Below, piece by piece: positions 1 to 10,200 of a stretch of DNA of 64,000 bases. The notes beneath the pieces are model-generated. The model saw only the letters and a list, made by a program, of their open reading frames with translations, searched no databases and was not told the origin of the DNA. Made by a program: the position numbers and the translations under genes. How positions within the stretch are numbered: the stretch's first letter is position 1; each line of letters opens with the position of its first letter. Source of the DNA: Nereocystis luetkeana (lineage: Eukaryota; Sar; Phaeophyceae; Laminariales; Laminariaceae); contig JARUPZ010000013.1 of assembly GCA_031213475.1 (NCBI GenBank), forward strand, positions 5,622,739 to 5,686,738. The letters run 5' to 3'.

Positions 1-98
1 ATGAAAAAAAAAAAATACAAAACTTGACAGTAGCCGCTTCAAGAGGGAGGGGGGCTGTCTTCAGCAAGACTAGCGCGGCCAACCTCGACACGACGACA

Positions 99-167
99 TC
101 AACTACATACGTACAACCCGTCGGCGACATCGGTTCCTGTCTCTTCTACTGCTGCTTCTACTGCTGC

Positions 168-212
<45 letters not shown>

Positions 213-224
213 GGGTATTGCCGT
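99..224 (-). CDS. Candidate terminal exon, Ala-rich
   Basis: After CTTTTTGAGACTCCAG the minus strand reads TAIPP, an Ala run encoded by (GCA)n, EAAVEAAVEETGTDVADG, LYVCS and a stop. It could be an alternative 3' exon of gene A (phase 0) or belong to another gene that leaves the window. The Ala run is the CTG microsatellite on the plus strand. Confidence 0.35.
168..212 (+). repeat. (CTG)n microsatellite
   Basis: About fourteen near-perfect CTG units. On the minus strand they encode the Ala run of the candidate exon at 99-224. Confidence 0.9.
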
Positions 225-385
225 CTGGAGTCTCAAAAAGGAGACAGCTGTTCTGTCAAAAAAGCCGGCAGAAGTAACAACGAGCAAAATAGGCCACTTC
301 ACACGACCGAACATTCCCAATCGGACCACACCCCGATCCGACCAACCCCCTCGCCCCCCTCCGACAATGCCGCCATTTTCGTTTG

Positions 386-608
386 GTGATTGGGGTTGGG
401 GTTGGTGTTGGGGTAGGGGTAGGGGTAGGGGATGGCGTTAGGATGGGGGTTAGGATGGGGGTTAGGGTTGGGGTTGGGGCTGAGGTTTGGGCTGGGGCTG
501 GGGTCGGGGTTGGGGTTGGTGTTGGCGTAAGGGCTGGGATGGGGGTTGGCGTAGGGGTTGGGGCCGGGGTTGGGGTTGGGGTTGGGGTTGGGGTTGGAGG
601 TAGGGTAG
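386..608 (+). repeat. G-rich GGGGTT/GGGTTA-like array
   Basis: About 220 bp of irregular 6-mers (GGGGTT, GGGGTA, GGGGCT, with some TTAGGG-like units). One strand is nearly free of C. It could form G-quadruplexes. It is too irregular to be an active telomere. Confidence 0.85.
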
Positions 609-839
609 GGTGATCACAGGGTTGTACTTTAGTACGCGGCGTCGGTCACGGCTGACAGGGCGGGCGAAAAGTCCGTATTTTCGGTCGACCGTGCATGCCC
701 GTTGTACCGCGGCGCGTGGGCGGCCGAGGCCGGACACGTTCACTCAAACGAACTTGAAGGTGTTTTCAGACCATTGCCCGCAACAAAAAGAACCACCAGA
801 TCCCGTCCATATCGTCTCCTAAATAATAAAGCAATTAAA

Positions 840-1220
840 TAGTTAACACCTCGGATAGATAGATCAGACAGATCATGATCTATCTATCTATCTACACAGA
901 TCATGATCTATCTATCTATCTACACGTATCGTGATATATCTATCTACACAGGTCATGATCTATCTATTTATCTATCTACAGTAGATGATCTACTTCCTCA
1001 CCTTCCGTTGTGAGAGATTGGGCAGGATCTGTGTAGCAGTAATATTAGTATTAATAATACATATTATACGGCTCCCACCCGGCTACATGAGCTAGATCAT
1101 ACAGATCATGTAGATCATACAAATAATACCAGGTACATATCATGTATATGCTTTGAAACATCTAAATCATCATCAAGTGGGAATGATCTGTCAGATGACC
1201 TGTCCGAGATGTGACTTAAC
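840..1220 (-). repeat. GATC-rich dispersed repeat, near-full copy
   Basis: Minus-strand copy of the GATC family: runs of GATCATGATCTATCTATC, the middle block GGCAGGATCTGTG, then CCCACCCGGCTACATGAGC and GATCATACA repeats. A TACCAGGTA 9-mer sits at 1127-1135. Confidence 0.75.
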
Positions 1221-1354
1221 TAATACTGCTGCAGTGTACCACTAATAACTCAATACATTACGGAACCATTGTCACCCACCCATCCCCCCATACTCGTAGT
1301 CTCCACAGGTACCAGGAATGTACCGAAACATAGCAAGCACTCTTCCCCAGTAAA

Positions 1355-1537
1355 CTAAATCAGGGCTACGCTTGTGCTCTCTTCTTGGGGTCTTGCCTTT
1401 TGCCCCAAACGCCACCCCCGGTGCTCCACCAACACCACCGGCGCCGCCGTCGCCACCGCCGCCGCAGCAGCAGCAGCGGCAGGAGCAGTAGGAGCAGCAG
1501 CCTCCCTCCCGCCCCCATCCCGCCTGCCTCCTGCCTC
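1355..1537 (-). CDS. Gene A, last exon (candidate)
   Basis: A good acceptor (CCAACCGTTTCAG) opens a phase-0 frame: EAGGRRDGGGREAAAPTAP, an Ala run, VVLVEHRGWRLGQKARPQ, EESTSVALI and a TAG stop. All three minus frames here are open because of GC-rich triplets, so the frame is set by phase with the exon at 2147-2503. An upstream donor in AGC|GTAGCC would instead splice to the candidate exon at 99-224. Confidence 0.5.
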   Translation of the reverse strand, partial: EAGGRRDGGGREAAAPTAPAAAAAAAAVATAAPVVLVEHRGWRLGQKARPQEESTSVALI

Positions 1538-2146
1538 CTGAAACGGTTGGCTTGAGGGCGTGACGTGGTACTTGTGCGTCAGAAGAAGATTTCCGTGCTG
1601 CGCGTGGTACGCCTGACGGACGAATGGACGGCATCGACACAACACGTGAGGGAACAGCATATAGGCATGCGGGCGAGCACACGGAAAACAAAAAGGAAAA
1701 AAGTTACCGACTATGTACACTCCTTCCCAAAATTCGGAATGAGAAACAAACCAGAATGGCGACATTTCTGGACCCGGTCGGGTTTGAAAAAAAACGTACC
1801 TGGTTGTACGTTTTTATAATTATCTATACTTGCATTTCAGTACGTGAGTTTACTTGGTTTTAGTATAACCCCCTGGCCCGAAACTCCAGGTAGCCCGGAA
1901 GTACGTAGCAATAGCAAGAACAATTACATGCGTACGGAGGTAGCCACACGAACGACATACGGACGGACGACAAAGGATACGAAGTGCTGTAGATATGTAG
2001 AACCAACAAAAAAAAAGAAGACAACAAAGTCAAGGAGGTGCGGCGCCGAGTTTTACAATCAGGTACCAGGCAGCAACACCCTCGAGGCTGCCAGTATGGA
2101 TTGGTTTCCCCTCCCTCCCTCCCTCCCCCCCCCTCCCCTCCCCGAC

Positions 2147-2503
2147 CTTCAAGGCTCCCAAGATGGACTCGTACTCCGCCTCGTCCTCCGCCGATTCCAT
2201 CTGCAGGGGATGTCGCCCGGGGCCCCCCTCCCCCATCCCGACCCCGCTCAACCTCTCGCTACCGTCCCCCCAATCCAACAACGCCTCCTCCGCCTCCTCC
2301 TCCTCCTCCGCCTCCTCCTCCTCCCCCCCCTCCGCCTCCTCTTCCTCCTGTCCTAGTGTTGCATAAAACTGGTCCCTAACCGCGGCAGCATTGCCGTAAG
2401 CATTACTACTGGCGGCTGCCGCGGCGGCGGCGGCAACAGACGGGTCCTCGTTGTCGAAGAGACCGGGAGGGGCGGGGAGCTTGCTCCGGACTTTTCGCTC
2501 CGC
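2147..2503 (-). CDS. Gene A, acidic exon
   Basis: Exactly 119 codons with phase 0 at both ends, after CACACAG. Order: AERKVRSKLPAPPGLFDNED, an Ala run (GCC/GCG repeats), NAYGNAAAVRDQFYATLGQ, a Glu-rich tract with about 25 acidic residues, ALLDWGDGSERLSGVG, then ESAEDEAEYESILGALK. The Glu and Ala runs come from GAG and GCC repeats. The donor AAG|GTCGGG is weak. An intrinsically disordered, acidic region is likely; function unknown. Confidence 0.6.
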
Positions 2504-3215
2504 CTGTGTGTGGTATGGTCAGGCGTGTTTGAAAAGGGAGACCATCGAGGGGGAAAAGCGAGAAAGCGAGAAAGAGAGAGAGAGATCAGGAAATCGGGAG
2601 TTCAGGAGAATGATAAATGCAAGAGATCAGGAGATCGGAAGACCGGGAGATGAGGAGCGGAAGATCGGGAGATCAGCGGGTCAAAATATCGAGAGATGGA
2701 GAGATCGGGATATCAAGAAACCGAGAGGCCGAGCCACCGGGAGATCTGTAGGTAGAGAGATAGAGACAAGGGAAGATCCGAAGATCACGAGACGACGAGA
2801 TCGGTGAGCCGGGAGGCAACGGGAACGGGAGCCCTGATGACGGCAAACGCAGAGAAAAAAAAGCGTCGCCACTACTCTGTCCGTGCAAATACGACAACAC
2901 GAAACATTGCGTACTGGTATATCAGTATGTGCATACGACAAGCATTACGTAGCGTTATCGGTATGTGCGGTCGCACCAATAATCCCGAATAACGACGTGG
3001 CCGCCCGCACAGTGCAATCGGCGTTCGTCAACGGGGTGCCCGACGCAAAATAATACTCCGATCTAGCCAAAAATCCAACGGACAAACAAAAGCGGCAACC
3101 AACAGAAGGCCAACCGTTGAAAATATGTCTTAACAAAATGAATGGAACTGACAGAAAAAGCAACTGACGATACATCAACCGACAACGGAACAAGACTGAT
3201 AAGACAACAACTGAC

Positions 3216-3332
3216 CAGCTTGAGGATGCCATCGGCGGCTGCACCGGCCACCTCCGCGGCCTTGCGGTCAGTCATCGGACGGACTCGGCCTCTCTCGTCC
3301 AGTACACTGCGCTTGAATTGCTCCATCACAGC
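3216..3332 (-). CDS. Gene A, helical exon
   Basis: A 39-codon exon with phase 0 at both ends, between TTTCTTGCACCGCAG and GTCAGT. Reads AVMEQFKRSVLDERGRVRP, then MTDRKAAEVAGAAADGILKL. The composition is amphipathic and helix-like. It joins in phase to the exon at 2503, giving GILKLAERKVRSK. Confidence 0.62.
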
Positions 3333-3429
3333 CTGCGGTGCAAGAAAAAAAAGACATGGTGCAGGAGGAGACCGCGCGCGACCGCCCAAAGCACAGTGCA
3401 TGGTGGACAGTAGGTGGCCACAGTAGGTA

Positions 3430-3545
3430 GAAGATGTCGATAGTAGACGGTAACAGCAGGGGGTCACAGCAGGTGGCAACAACAGTAGGTGGCAACAACA
3501 GTAGGTGGCAACAGTAGGTGGCAACAACAGTAGGTGGTAACCGTA
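3430..3545 (+). repeat. Minisatellite, 13-16 bp unit
   Basis: Repeats of CAACAGTAGGTGG and the longer CAACAACAGTAGGTGG. Related looser units run on to about 3720. Confidence 0.8.
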
Positions 3546-3884
3546 GGTTGCGCCAGCAGGTCGTAGCAGGGAGTGGTGGCAGCAGTGGTAGCATGTAGCT
3601 GGTGACAACATTCACAGGTGCTACATTCCACTTCGATAGGTGGCGAGCGAGAGTACAGATGTAGGTGGTAAAAAAGCGGGTGGTGACTACCGCACCAGGT
3701 AGGTACAGCAGTAGCACCAGCAGCGGCAGCAGTGACAAACAACGACGGTCAGTAGGGCCTCTGCGTAAAACAACAAATCCACCCTCTCGCGGATTGTCGA
3801 TTCCCACACAACTCAGCCAGTAGGGCCTCTCCTGTGTTGTCCTACACCTCCACCCGCTGGGCGGATCATCGATCCCCACAGTTC

Positions 3885-4115
3885 ACGATCTAGATACATT
3901 TCAAGGAAGATAGACCCATTCCCGATCTTGTATGATCAGTATGATCGGTATGATCTAGCTCATGTTGCCGCGTGGGTGGGACCCGCACATAGTCCGCATG
4001 ATCTATAGTAGCACTTATTTCCGGGGTTGGACCTTTACTGTAGTATGCAGATCCTGCACAGCCTCGCACAATGGCAGGTGAGACAACGAGATAGATCCCC
4101 TAGATCATGACATGT
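3885..4115 (+). repeat. GATC-rich dispersed repeat
   Basis: Plus-strand copy: CAAGGAAGATAGACCC, TGTATGATCAGTATGATC, GTTGCCGCGTGGGTGGGACC, GCAGATCCTGCACAGCC, then TAGATCATGACATGTCCG. Confidence 0.75.
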
Positions 4116-5127
4116 CCGAAAGTGTTTATACTACGAAGTGACATGTCAGCGACAGCGGTGGTGGGGGGTTGGTCGACTGCATGGTGGCACTACAGTAGTA
4201 CACTCCAAACCTGCAACAGGCTTGATGGTATGATACATAGGTCACACACTTCTGGGCAAGGTAAGGAAAGGTGCCGGTCCGTGGCCCGAAGGAGACCGGC
4301 CATTAACTTGAACGGTCTTCGCCCGCTGTAGCATGGGCAGTAGCTCTACTTCCAACCACACTCTAGCAGCAGCACTGCTACGCTACGATGTCGGTGCTCG
4401 TCGTAGAGTCCGAGCAGTACTGGTGCGCACCACGTACCAGGTATTTCGTACTGCTGTAGAAGAAAGACTGCTCTTCGTGGCCGCTTCCGCCGCCCGCTAC
4501 TCTCGCTCAAACGGCAGCAGATATCACCAAAAGTTAGAGCAGACATAGGGTAGAGGACACTCGCGACTTGGCGCAATGAACGGGCGACTCGCAAATGGCA
4601 AGAGCTAAGCGGTGCAGGGAAACACGATGCCGGGCCTTCCCGTGTACCTTGGTTGAGGGTCTTGGAAAAATGGTGGCCTGTGCTTGCTGTGCTCTGTGCT
4701 GCTTGTTGGAATGTTGAAGATCGACTACTCCTATCAGTAGCGCTGCCTGTATCCCAGGTACCAGGTATACTAGCACTTCCACCTGCCGCAACCAGCTGCT
4801 TGTGGTAGACCGTCAAAATACGAAATTCAACGCGTATTGATAGCAATTTAACAGAAGGAAAAAAAAAGGGGCAAAAAAGGAGAAAATCCACGACCAATCC
4901 TGGAAAACAACCCTTCGAAAATCGGAATAAATAAAAGACCTCTCGAGGACCGACCCTGAAAAAGTAAGTTCACCGTGGGCAATCAAGGGATGATAGTGGC
5001 TGAGAGGTGGGAGAATACGCCGAGCGAGACAGCTCAGCCGGGGTAGCCAAAAGAGAGCAACTTCTACGGGTATGGTATGAAACTGCTGTGCTCTTGGGTA
5101 CGTCTATATCGTTACTGCTTGTGGAGC

Positions 5128-5227
5128 TTAACCCCTTTAGAACCGCAGTCCCGTTTTGGGGACAAACCACTCAATTTTCAAGTAGTTTGTCCCCAAAACG
5201 GGACTGCGGTTGTTCTAAAGGGGTTAA
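5128..5227. repeat. MITE-B, best-preserved copy
   Basis: A near-perfect palindrome of about 95 bp bounded on both sides by TTAA. Left end CCCCTTTAGAACCGCAG, right end its complement. The centre is ACTCAATTTTCAAGT. TTAA duplication plus CCCC...GGGG ends is the piggyBac pattern, so this is probably a non-autonomous piggyBac-like element. Confidence 0.85.
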
Positions 5228-5439
5228 AGCTCATCAAGAGGGCACTGCGAGTACTCCAGCAGGTATCTGGCTCTATCTGCGTAGAGCTATTCGTAGAGCT
5301 ACGTGCCTGGTACGAGTTTACAGCTACAGGTATGGTACCCATAGTGCATACCTCCTCGTGTGTGTTCATAATGATGTACTAATGACTACGAAGCTTCCTT
5401 ATATTTCGGGCCAGAGGGGTAGCGCATGAGCCTAGACCT

Positions 5440-5625
5440 TTAACCCCTTCAGAACCGTAGTCCCGTCTAGGGGACAAACCGTTTAAATTCTAAGTAATTT
5501 GTCCCCCAAAACGGAACTACTGCAGTCCTAAATGGGTTGAGGACCACAGTCCCCAGTTGGGAACAAACTACTGCACGTATAATTCGGTTTGGCCCCAAAC
5601 CGGGACTGCCCTAAAAAGGGTTGCC
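5440..5625. repeat. MITE-B, two adjoining degraded copies
   Basis: First copy 5440-5540 (TTAACCCCTTCAGAACC ... TCCTAAATGGGTTGA) runs directly into a shorter diverged copy at 5541-5625 (CAGTCCCCAGTTGGG ... AAAAAGGGTTG). Confidence 0.75.
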
Positions 5626-6648
5626 CCTTACGAGGACAACTTGCTGTTTTCGTACGTACGTAGACCATCGCCGTCACACCTTTCCCTCATGATGTTTACT
5701 GTAGGATATACGCTAGTGAGTAGTGCGATGATAGAGTCCTACTGCTGTTTGTGTAGTACCTGGTGCTACGTAGTACAGCAGCGGTACAGCAGACGTAGTG
5801 CACTGCCCTGCGCCTTGTATGATATGAATACGTATCAAAAGGGAAACGCACGATGTGCGGTGGGTCGCACGGTACAGCAAGAAGAACGCCCACTCAACCC
5901 ACGAAGCGGCAACCTGCTGACAAGATGAAAGGATGGTCACCACAGGTACCACCAGTACGTACCAGGTATGCTGCAAGCAGTGAACAGCATACACTCGTAC
6001 AGCAGCACGTATGATACATACTTCGTACAACAGCAGTATTACAGCAGTTAGTGCTCTGTGCTCGTACAGCGGCAATCCGCGCTGTGGTACACACCGAGCG
6101 TCGCATGTCGCCGGTTCGGCTTCGAGTCATGCCAGGCAGAGAGAAAGAATTGGTAGCGAAGTCTACAACGCAGCAGCAGCAGCAGCAACAACGACGGAAC
6201 AAGCACAACAACAATAACTGCCACCACACAAGTAACAGTCGTACTACTCTCTACATGCATGTACGGCAGAAAAAAGGCAACGGCGGTCACGTGCTGTAAA
6301 AAACCGCGGCACACGCTCGGAATCAAAGACGAAACTACTGCTGTACGAATGCTACACAGCAGCAGCGGCAGTCGTCTTCGACACGGACTCAATTTGAACA
6401 ATGGCCGCTTTCTTCGAGGCATATATATGGGCAGCCCATCGAGCTCGGCTCGCCCACTATTAATACCTACCCCCGCCAGAGTGCGCCTCTGGTTTCTGCT
6501 CAACGCTTGGCCAGCGGAACAATTGAGGCCTTCTGTTTCATGTCGCAGATGCGGTAGATGTACTTGTACGTACGTACGAAAGTACAAAGCAGGTTGCTGT
6601 CGATTGCCACGTATGCGAGTCTCTCTTGGATCGCGCTTAGGATCTTAC

Positions 6649-6861
6649 CCTCGTCTCAGCGTCTTCCCAGGGATCGGCCTGCTCTCCTCCCAGCGCTTCT
6701 CTCTCGTCCAGCGGCGTCGCTTGAAGGCAGCCCACCGCCCCCCCTTGTCGGCGACGTCGCTGGTGGCGAGCGAGGCATCCACGCTGATCCGGGTGCTTCG
6801 GATGATGCCGGTGCGAGTGCGTTTCTTGGCTTGCATCAGCACAGCAGGCCCAGCCGCCACT
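6649..6861 (-). CDS. Gene A, basic exon
   Basis: From GGCCTTCAG to a strong GTAAGATC donor, 213 nt, phase 2 at both ends. Reads VAAGPAVLMQAKKRTRTG, then IIRSTRISVDASLATSDVAD and KGGRWAAFKRRRWTREK. It is strongly basic and might bind nucleic acid, but no family was recognised. Exons linking it to 3332 were not found. Confidence 0.5.
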
Positions 6862-7178
6862 CTGAAGGCCGACGTAAGCACTAGCCTTCACCGACAGTGT
6901 CGAGGCGATCACGAAGCTGTGGTATGCCAGCAGGGAAGGCCTCCGCACGGATTTGCACGTATCCATACCTCCCGCTTAGCACTGCAGCACAGGCACTGCA
7001 CAGCACAGAGCTGGGCTGGCGCAGGGCGAGCAGCAGCAGAAAGCGTGGCGTACAGTTTGAGCACTCCCTGGACTAAACCGCCTACATACATACTCAAAAG
7101 AGTGTAAAAATCAAATTTTCCGAAAACCTGCTGCACACACTGCTTCTATTGCCACGACTCTGTGTACCTGATCCCAGC

Positions 7179-7279
7179 ATGAAGACGTCTATGGCTATCG
7201 CAGCGTGCTGTCTGGGAGTTTCCCAGGCTTTCGTAGTTCCCGGGGCCACCGTGCCGTCAACGCCAGCGGCGCGACAGGT
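7179..7279 (+). CDS. PsbP-like gene, exon 1 (plastid signal peptide)
   Basis: Encodes 33 residues plus two bases: a short basic start (MKTS), a hydrophobic core (MAIAACCLGV) and the cleavage region SQAFVVP, then a Pro/Ala/Thr-rich stretch ending AARQ. Two donors overlap here: after 7277 and after 7279. Only the second (GT|gtgtgggcc) keeps frame with exon 2 and gives the junction RQVVVMSAA. The link across 9.3 kb is inferred from targeting logic and phase. Confidence 0.72.
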
Positions 7280-10200
7280 GTGTGTGGGCCTCCTTGATCT
7301 AATGACCTAGAAGAACGAAACAGCAGGATTCCATCAAACAAAATCACACACTAATAAAACTACGATGGCAGCAGCAGCTCCAGCAGCAGCAGCAGCAGCA
7401 GCACGCATACGGGCATGTGCTGACATGTTTTACATGTTTAGAACTACAGGCGCTGCCCATCGCAGCCGCGCCCTCGGGTAGCGCAGCCACGCCCACGTTA
7501 GTAAGGCTTTTAGATCCACCCCCGCGTACGCGCTAAAGTCTCTCTCTCGCCGGTGCAAGCGGGCCCGTGACTCGGCTTCAAAATCCGGCAGTGCTCTTTC
7601 TGGGTCAGAAAAATAGTCAGGACACGTACTCACGCAGCTACTCATGCCTTGTACTTGTACCACGAACCACGCGTACACTTCCTGCTGTACCCAGCAGGGG
7701 TAGTGGAAGTAATCCTCGTCTGCTGCTGCCTCGTGCGTGCTCGTAGTCTGGTGCTGTACCTGGTATTCACTACAATGCCTGCACAGCCACTTGCAAGCGT
7801 CTGGTACAATAGCAGCATGGTCGTACTGCTCTATACACCTGGTACCTGCCATCATACGCATTTACATATATAACCGGTACCAGGTACCAGGTATTCAATA
7901 CCATGGTCTTCACTGCCTCAGCGGCCCTCTAAATCATAGTGCCGGTATAATGGGCGCCATAGTACCGGCATGATATGCGCCATAGTGCCGGTATGATATG
8001 CGCCATAGTGCCGGTATGATGTGCGCCATAGCGCCGGCATGATATGCGCCATAGTGCCGGCATGATATGCGCCGTAGTGCCGGCATGATGCGCGCCATAG
8101 TGCCGGTATGATACGCGCCAGTCAACAATGCCGGCATTATGGCGGCCACCGGCACTATCAATAGCACACTGACACACTGGTTAATCGTCCATCCCATCTA
8201 TGCCCAGCGGCTCCCCGGGCACGATGGCGGGCAACCGTCACTATTAATACGTGATCGGCACTACAAGACGTACAGAGGGGTCACTACGTACTACAGCAGA
8301 GTAGCTGTAAAAATAGTGCGATACCCCCTGATACCCGGTGATCCTTGATGTATGATATGCACGTACTTGAAACGGCGGTCGCGTGGTGTGCGGCGTGTTA
8401 ATTAACCCTTTTAGGACCGCAGCCCCATTTGGGGGATGAATTACTTGGAATTTGAGTGGTTTGTCCCGAAAACGGGACTGCAGTCCCAAAAGGGCTTGTC
8501 CCGAAAACGGGACTGCAGCCCTAAAAGATCCAAGTAGTTTGTCCTCAAAACGGGACTGCGGTCTGGAAGGGCTGAGAAAACCTTCGATCTGCAGATCATA
8601 TGGATAGGTTATACAAGGCGCTTCGCTCCGCGGGCGGCCTACGCCGCCCGCTACGCTCGCTCTGGAAGGGAAAAAGTACATCAATTTATGCGAAGTGACA
8701 GAGGTCCACGATTGAGTTTAGGTCGTAATTGCAAACCGGCGACTTGATAATGCCAAGAGTCCCGCCGCCATGCTTCAGGAAAAAACAGCTCCGACGCCAG
8801 CTCGAATGCCACATATGCGCTTCGCGTCGCGGATGTCGTACGTACGTACATACCCCAGGTAGGATACTGCTGTCTGTACTTATTTTCTTCTTTCGATATA
8901 CTCTTATGTCTGTACTCGTATGTAGGAAGAAGGCGAAAGCACAGCACGGCACAGCAGCAAAAAAAATGAAAATTAAACCGAAAACTCGGAAAGGAAAAAA
9001 AATCCCCGTCCCCTCTCGTGTAATAATTTTCTGCCTGATTGGAGCACCTTGCACCCGGTCGAAAAGAAGAAAATAAAAAAATCGCACAGAAGAGCTTCTC
9101 TCTCAGCCTCGTACGCTGCCCGCCCCTCTCGCGACCACCTCGCTACCGATTCGGCCCGGGTAAAGCTTTTATCACTCTCTGCCACAATCAGCCCCGTCGT
9201 CCGCCCCGCGTGAAGCCCGGTGCTCACCGTGGCCGTCGTTCGCCAGCTCGATAACGTTGGTGTTCAAACTGCACACCTTCTTCTTTCAACTTCAGCGTGG
9301 TCGCAAAAATAAGCACCGCTTGAATAGTATCTTGCCCTCCTGAACGACCTTTATAAACTCGTACATACTCTATCAACAATCATAAATCGAAGCCAGACAA
9401 AGCCCGTTCATGCATCCCTCGTGTCTCGAGGCACACGCGACGCCTAGGCACGAAAGCGGCGACCGCGCTCCTTGCAACCCCCCCTCTACCCGCCAGCACC
9501 CGCTGACACCCGCGACGGTGCCGGGTCCTCCCGCGATGCCGTGCTCGGAGAACACGCACGCACACGAAACGGAAGAAGAAAAAAGGAAGAAAGGACCGAG
9601 AAAACCAAGAACTGCTGGAAAGGTCCGGCAAGTAATGAAAGGAGGCGGTTTGGAAGTGGGAGCTCTGAGAGGCCAGGGATGCACCAACCGAGCACGCTCA
9701 GGGGTTGTGATCCAAATATGTAGTTCTATAATAGCAGATGAATTCCCGATATTGCATGGCCTTAGCTCACGTTACCGGGGGTGGCCCGTATCATCTGCAG
9801 GATCTATTAACAGTAGCACATATTCCTTTGGGCAGGATGATCTGTACTATGCACAGATCCTGCACAACCTCTTCACAACGGCAAGTCGGGGACTACATTA
9901 TCTACAGATAGGTCATGATCTTCCACATATCGGCAGGTCACCGATCCCACTTCGTGAACTGTATTTTCCAGGGCAGTCAGATCCCCTCTCTGTACGTCTC
10001 GGGCCATCTGGTGCTGTAAGTTCGTGTGCGGAAGCCGTCAAATTTGCATGATCTATCTTCACCCTTTTAGGGCTGCAGTCCCGTTTTGGGGACAAACTAC
10101 TTGGAATTTGAGTGATTTACCCCCAAACGGGAATGCAGTCCTACGAGGGTTAAATAACACGTATTTCCTTGGTTGGATCTGCACTTTACAGACCCTGCAT

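Larger units (their letters stand above)
4116..6648. other. Gene A intron or intergenic DNA
   Basis: No convincing exon seen on either strand. It holds three MITE-B copies (5128-5625), several TACCWGGTA motifs (4435, 4759, 5960) and a (CAG)n run near 6170. Missing gene A exons may lie here but I could not support any. Confidence 0.5.

Noticed and set aside
386-608. Active telomere or chromosome end
   Set aside because: Units are irregular and unique sequence continues on both sides.
6259-7107. 282-codon plus ORF upstream of the PsbP-like gene
   Set aside because: Arg/Ser-rich frame antisense to a better supported gene A exon; no family resemblance.
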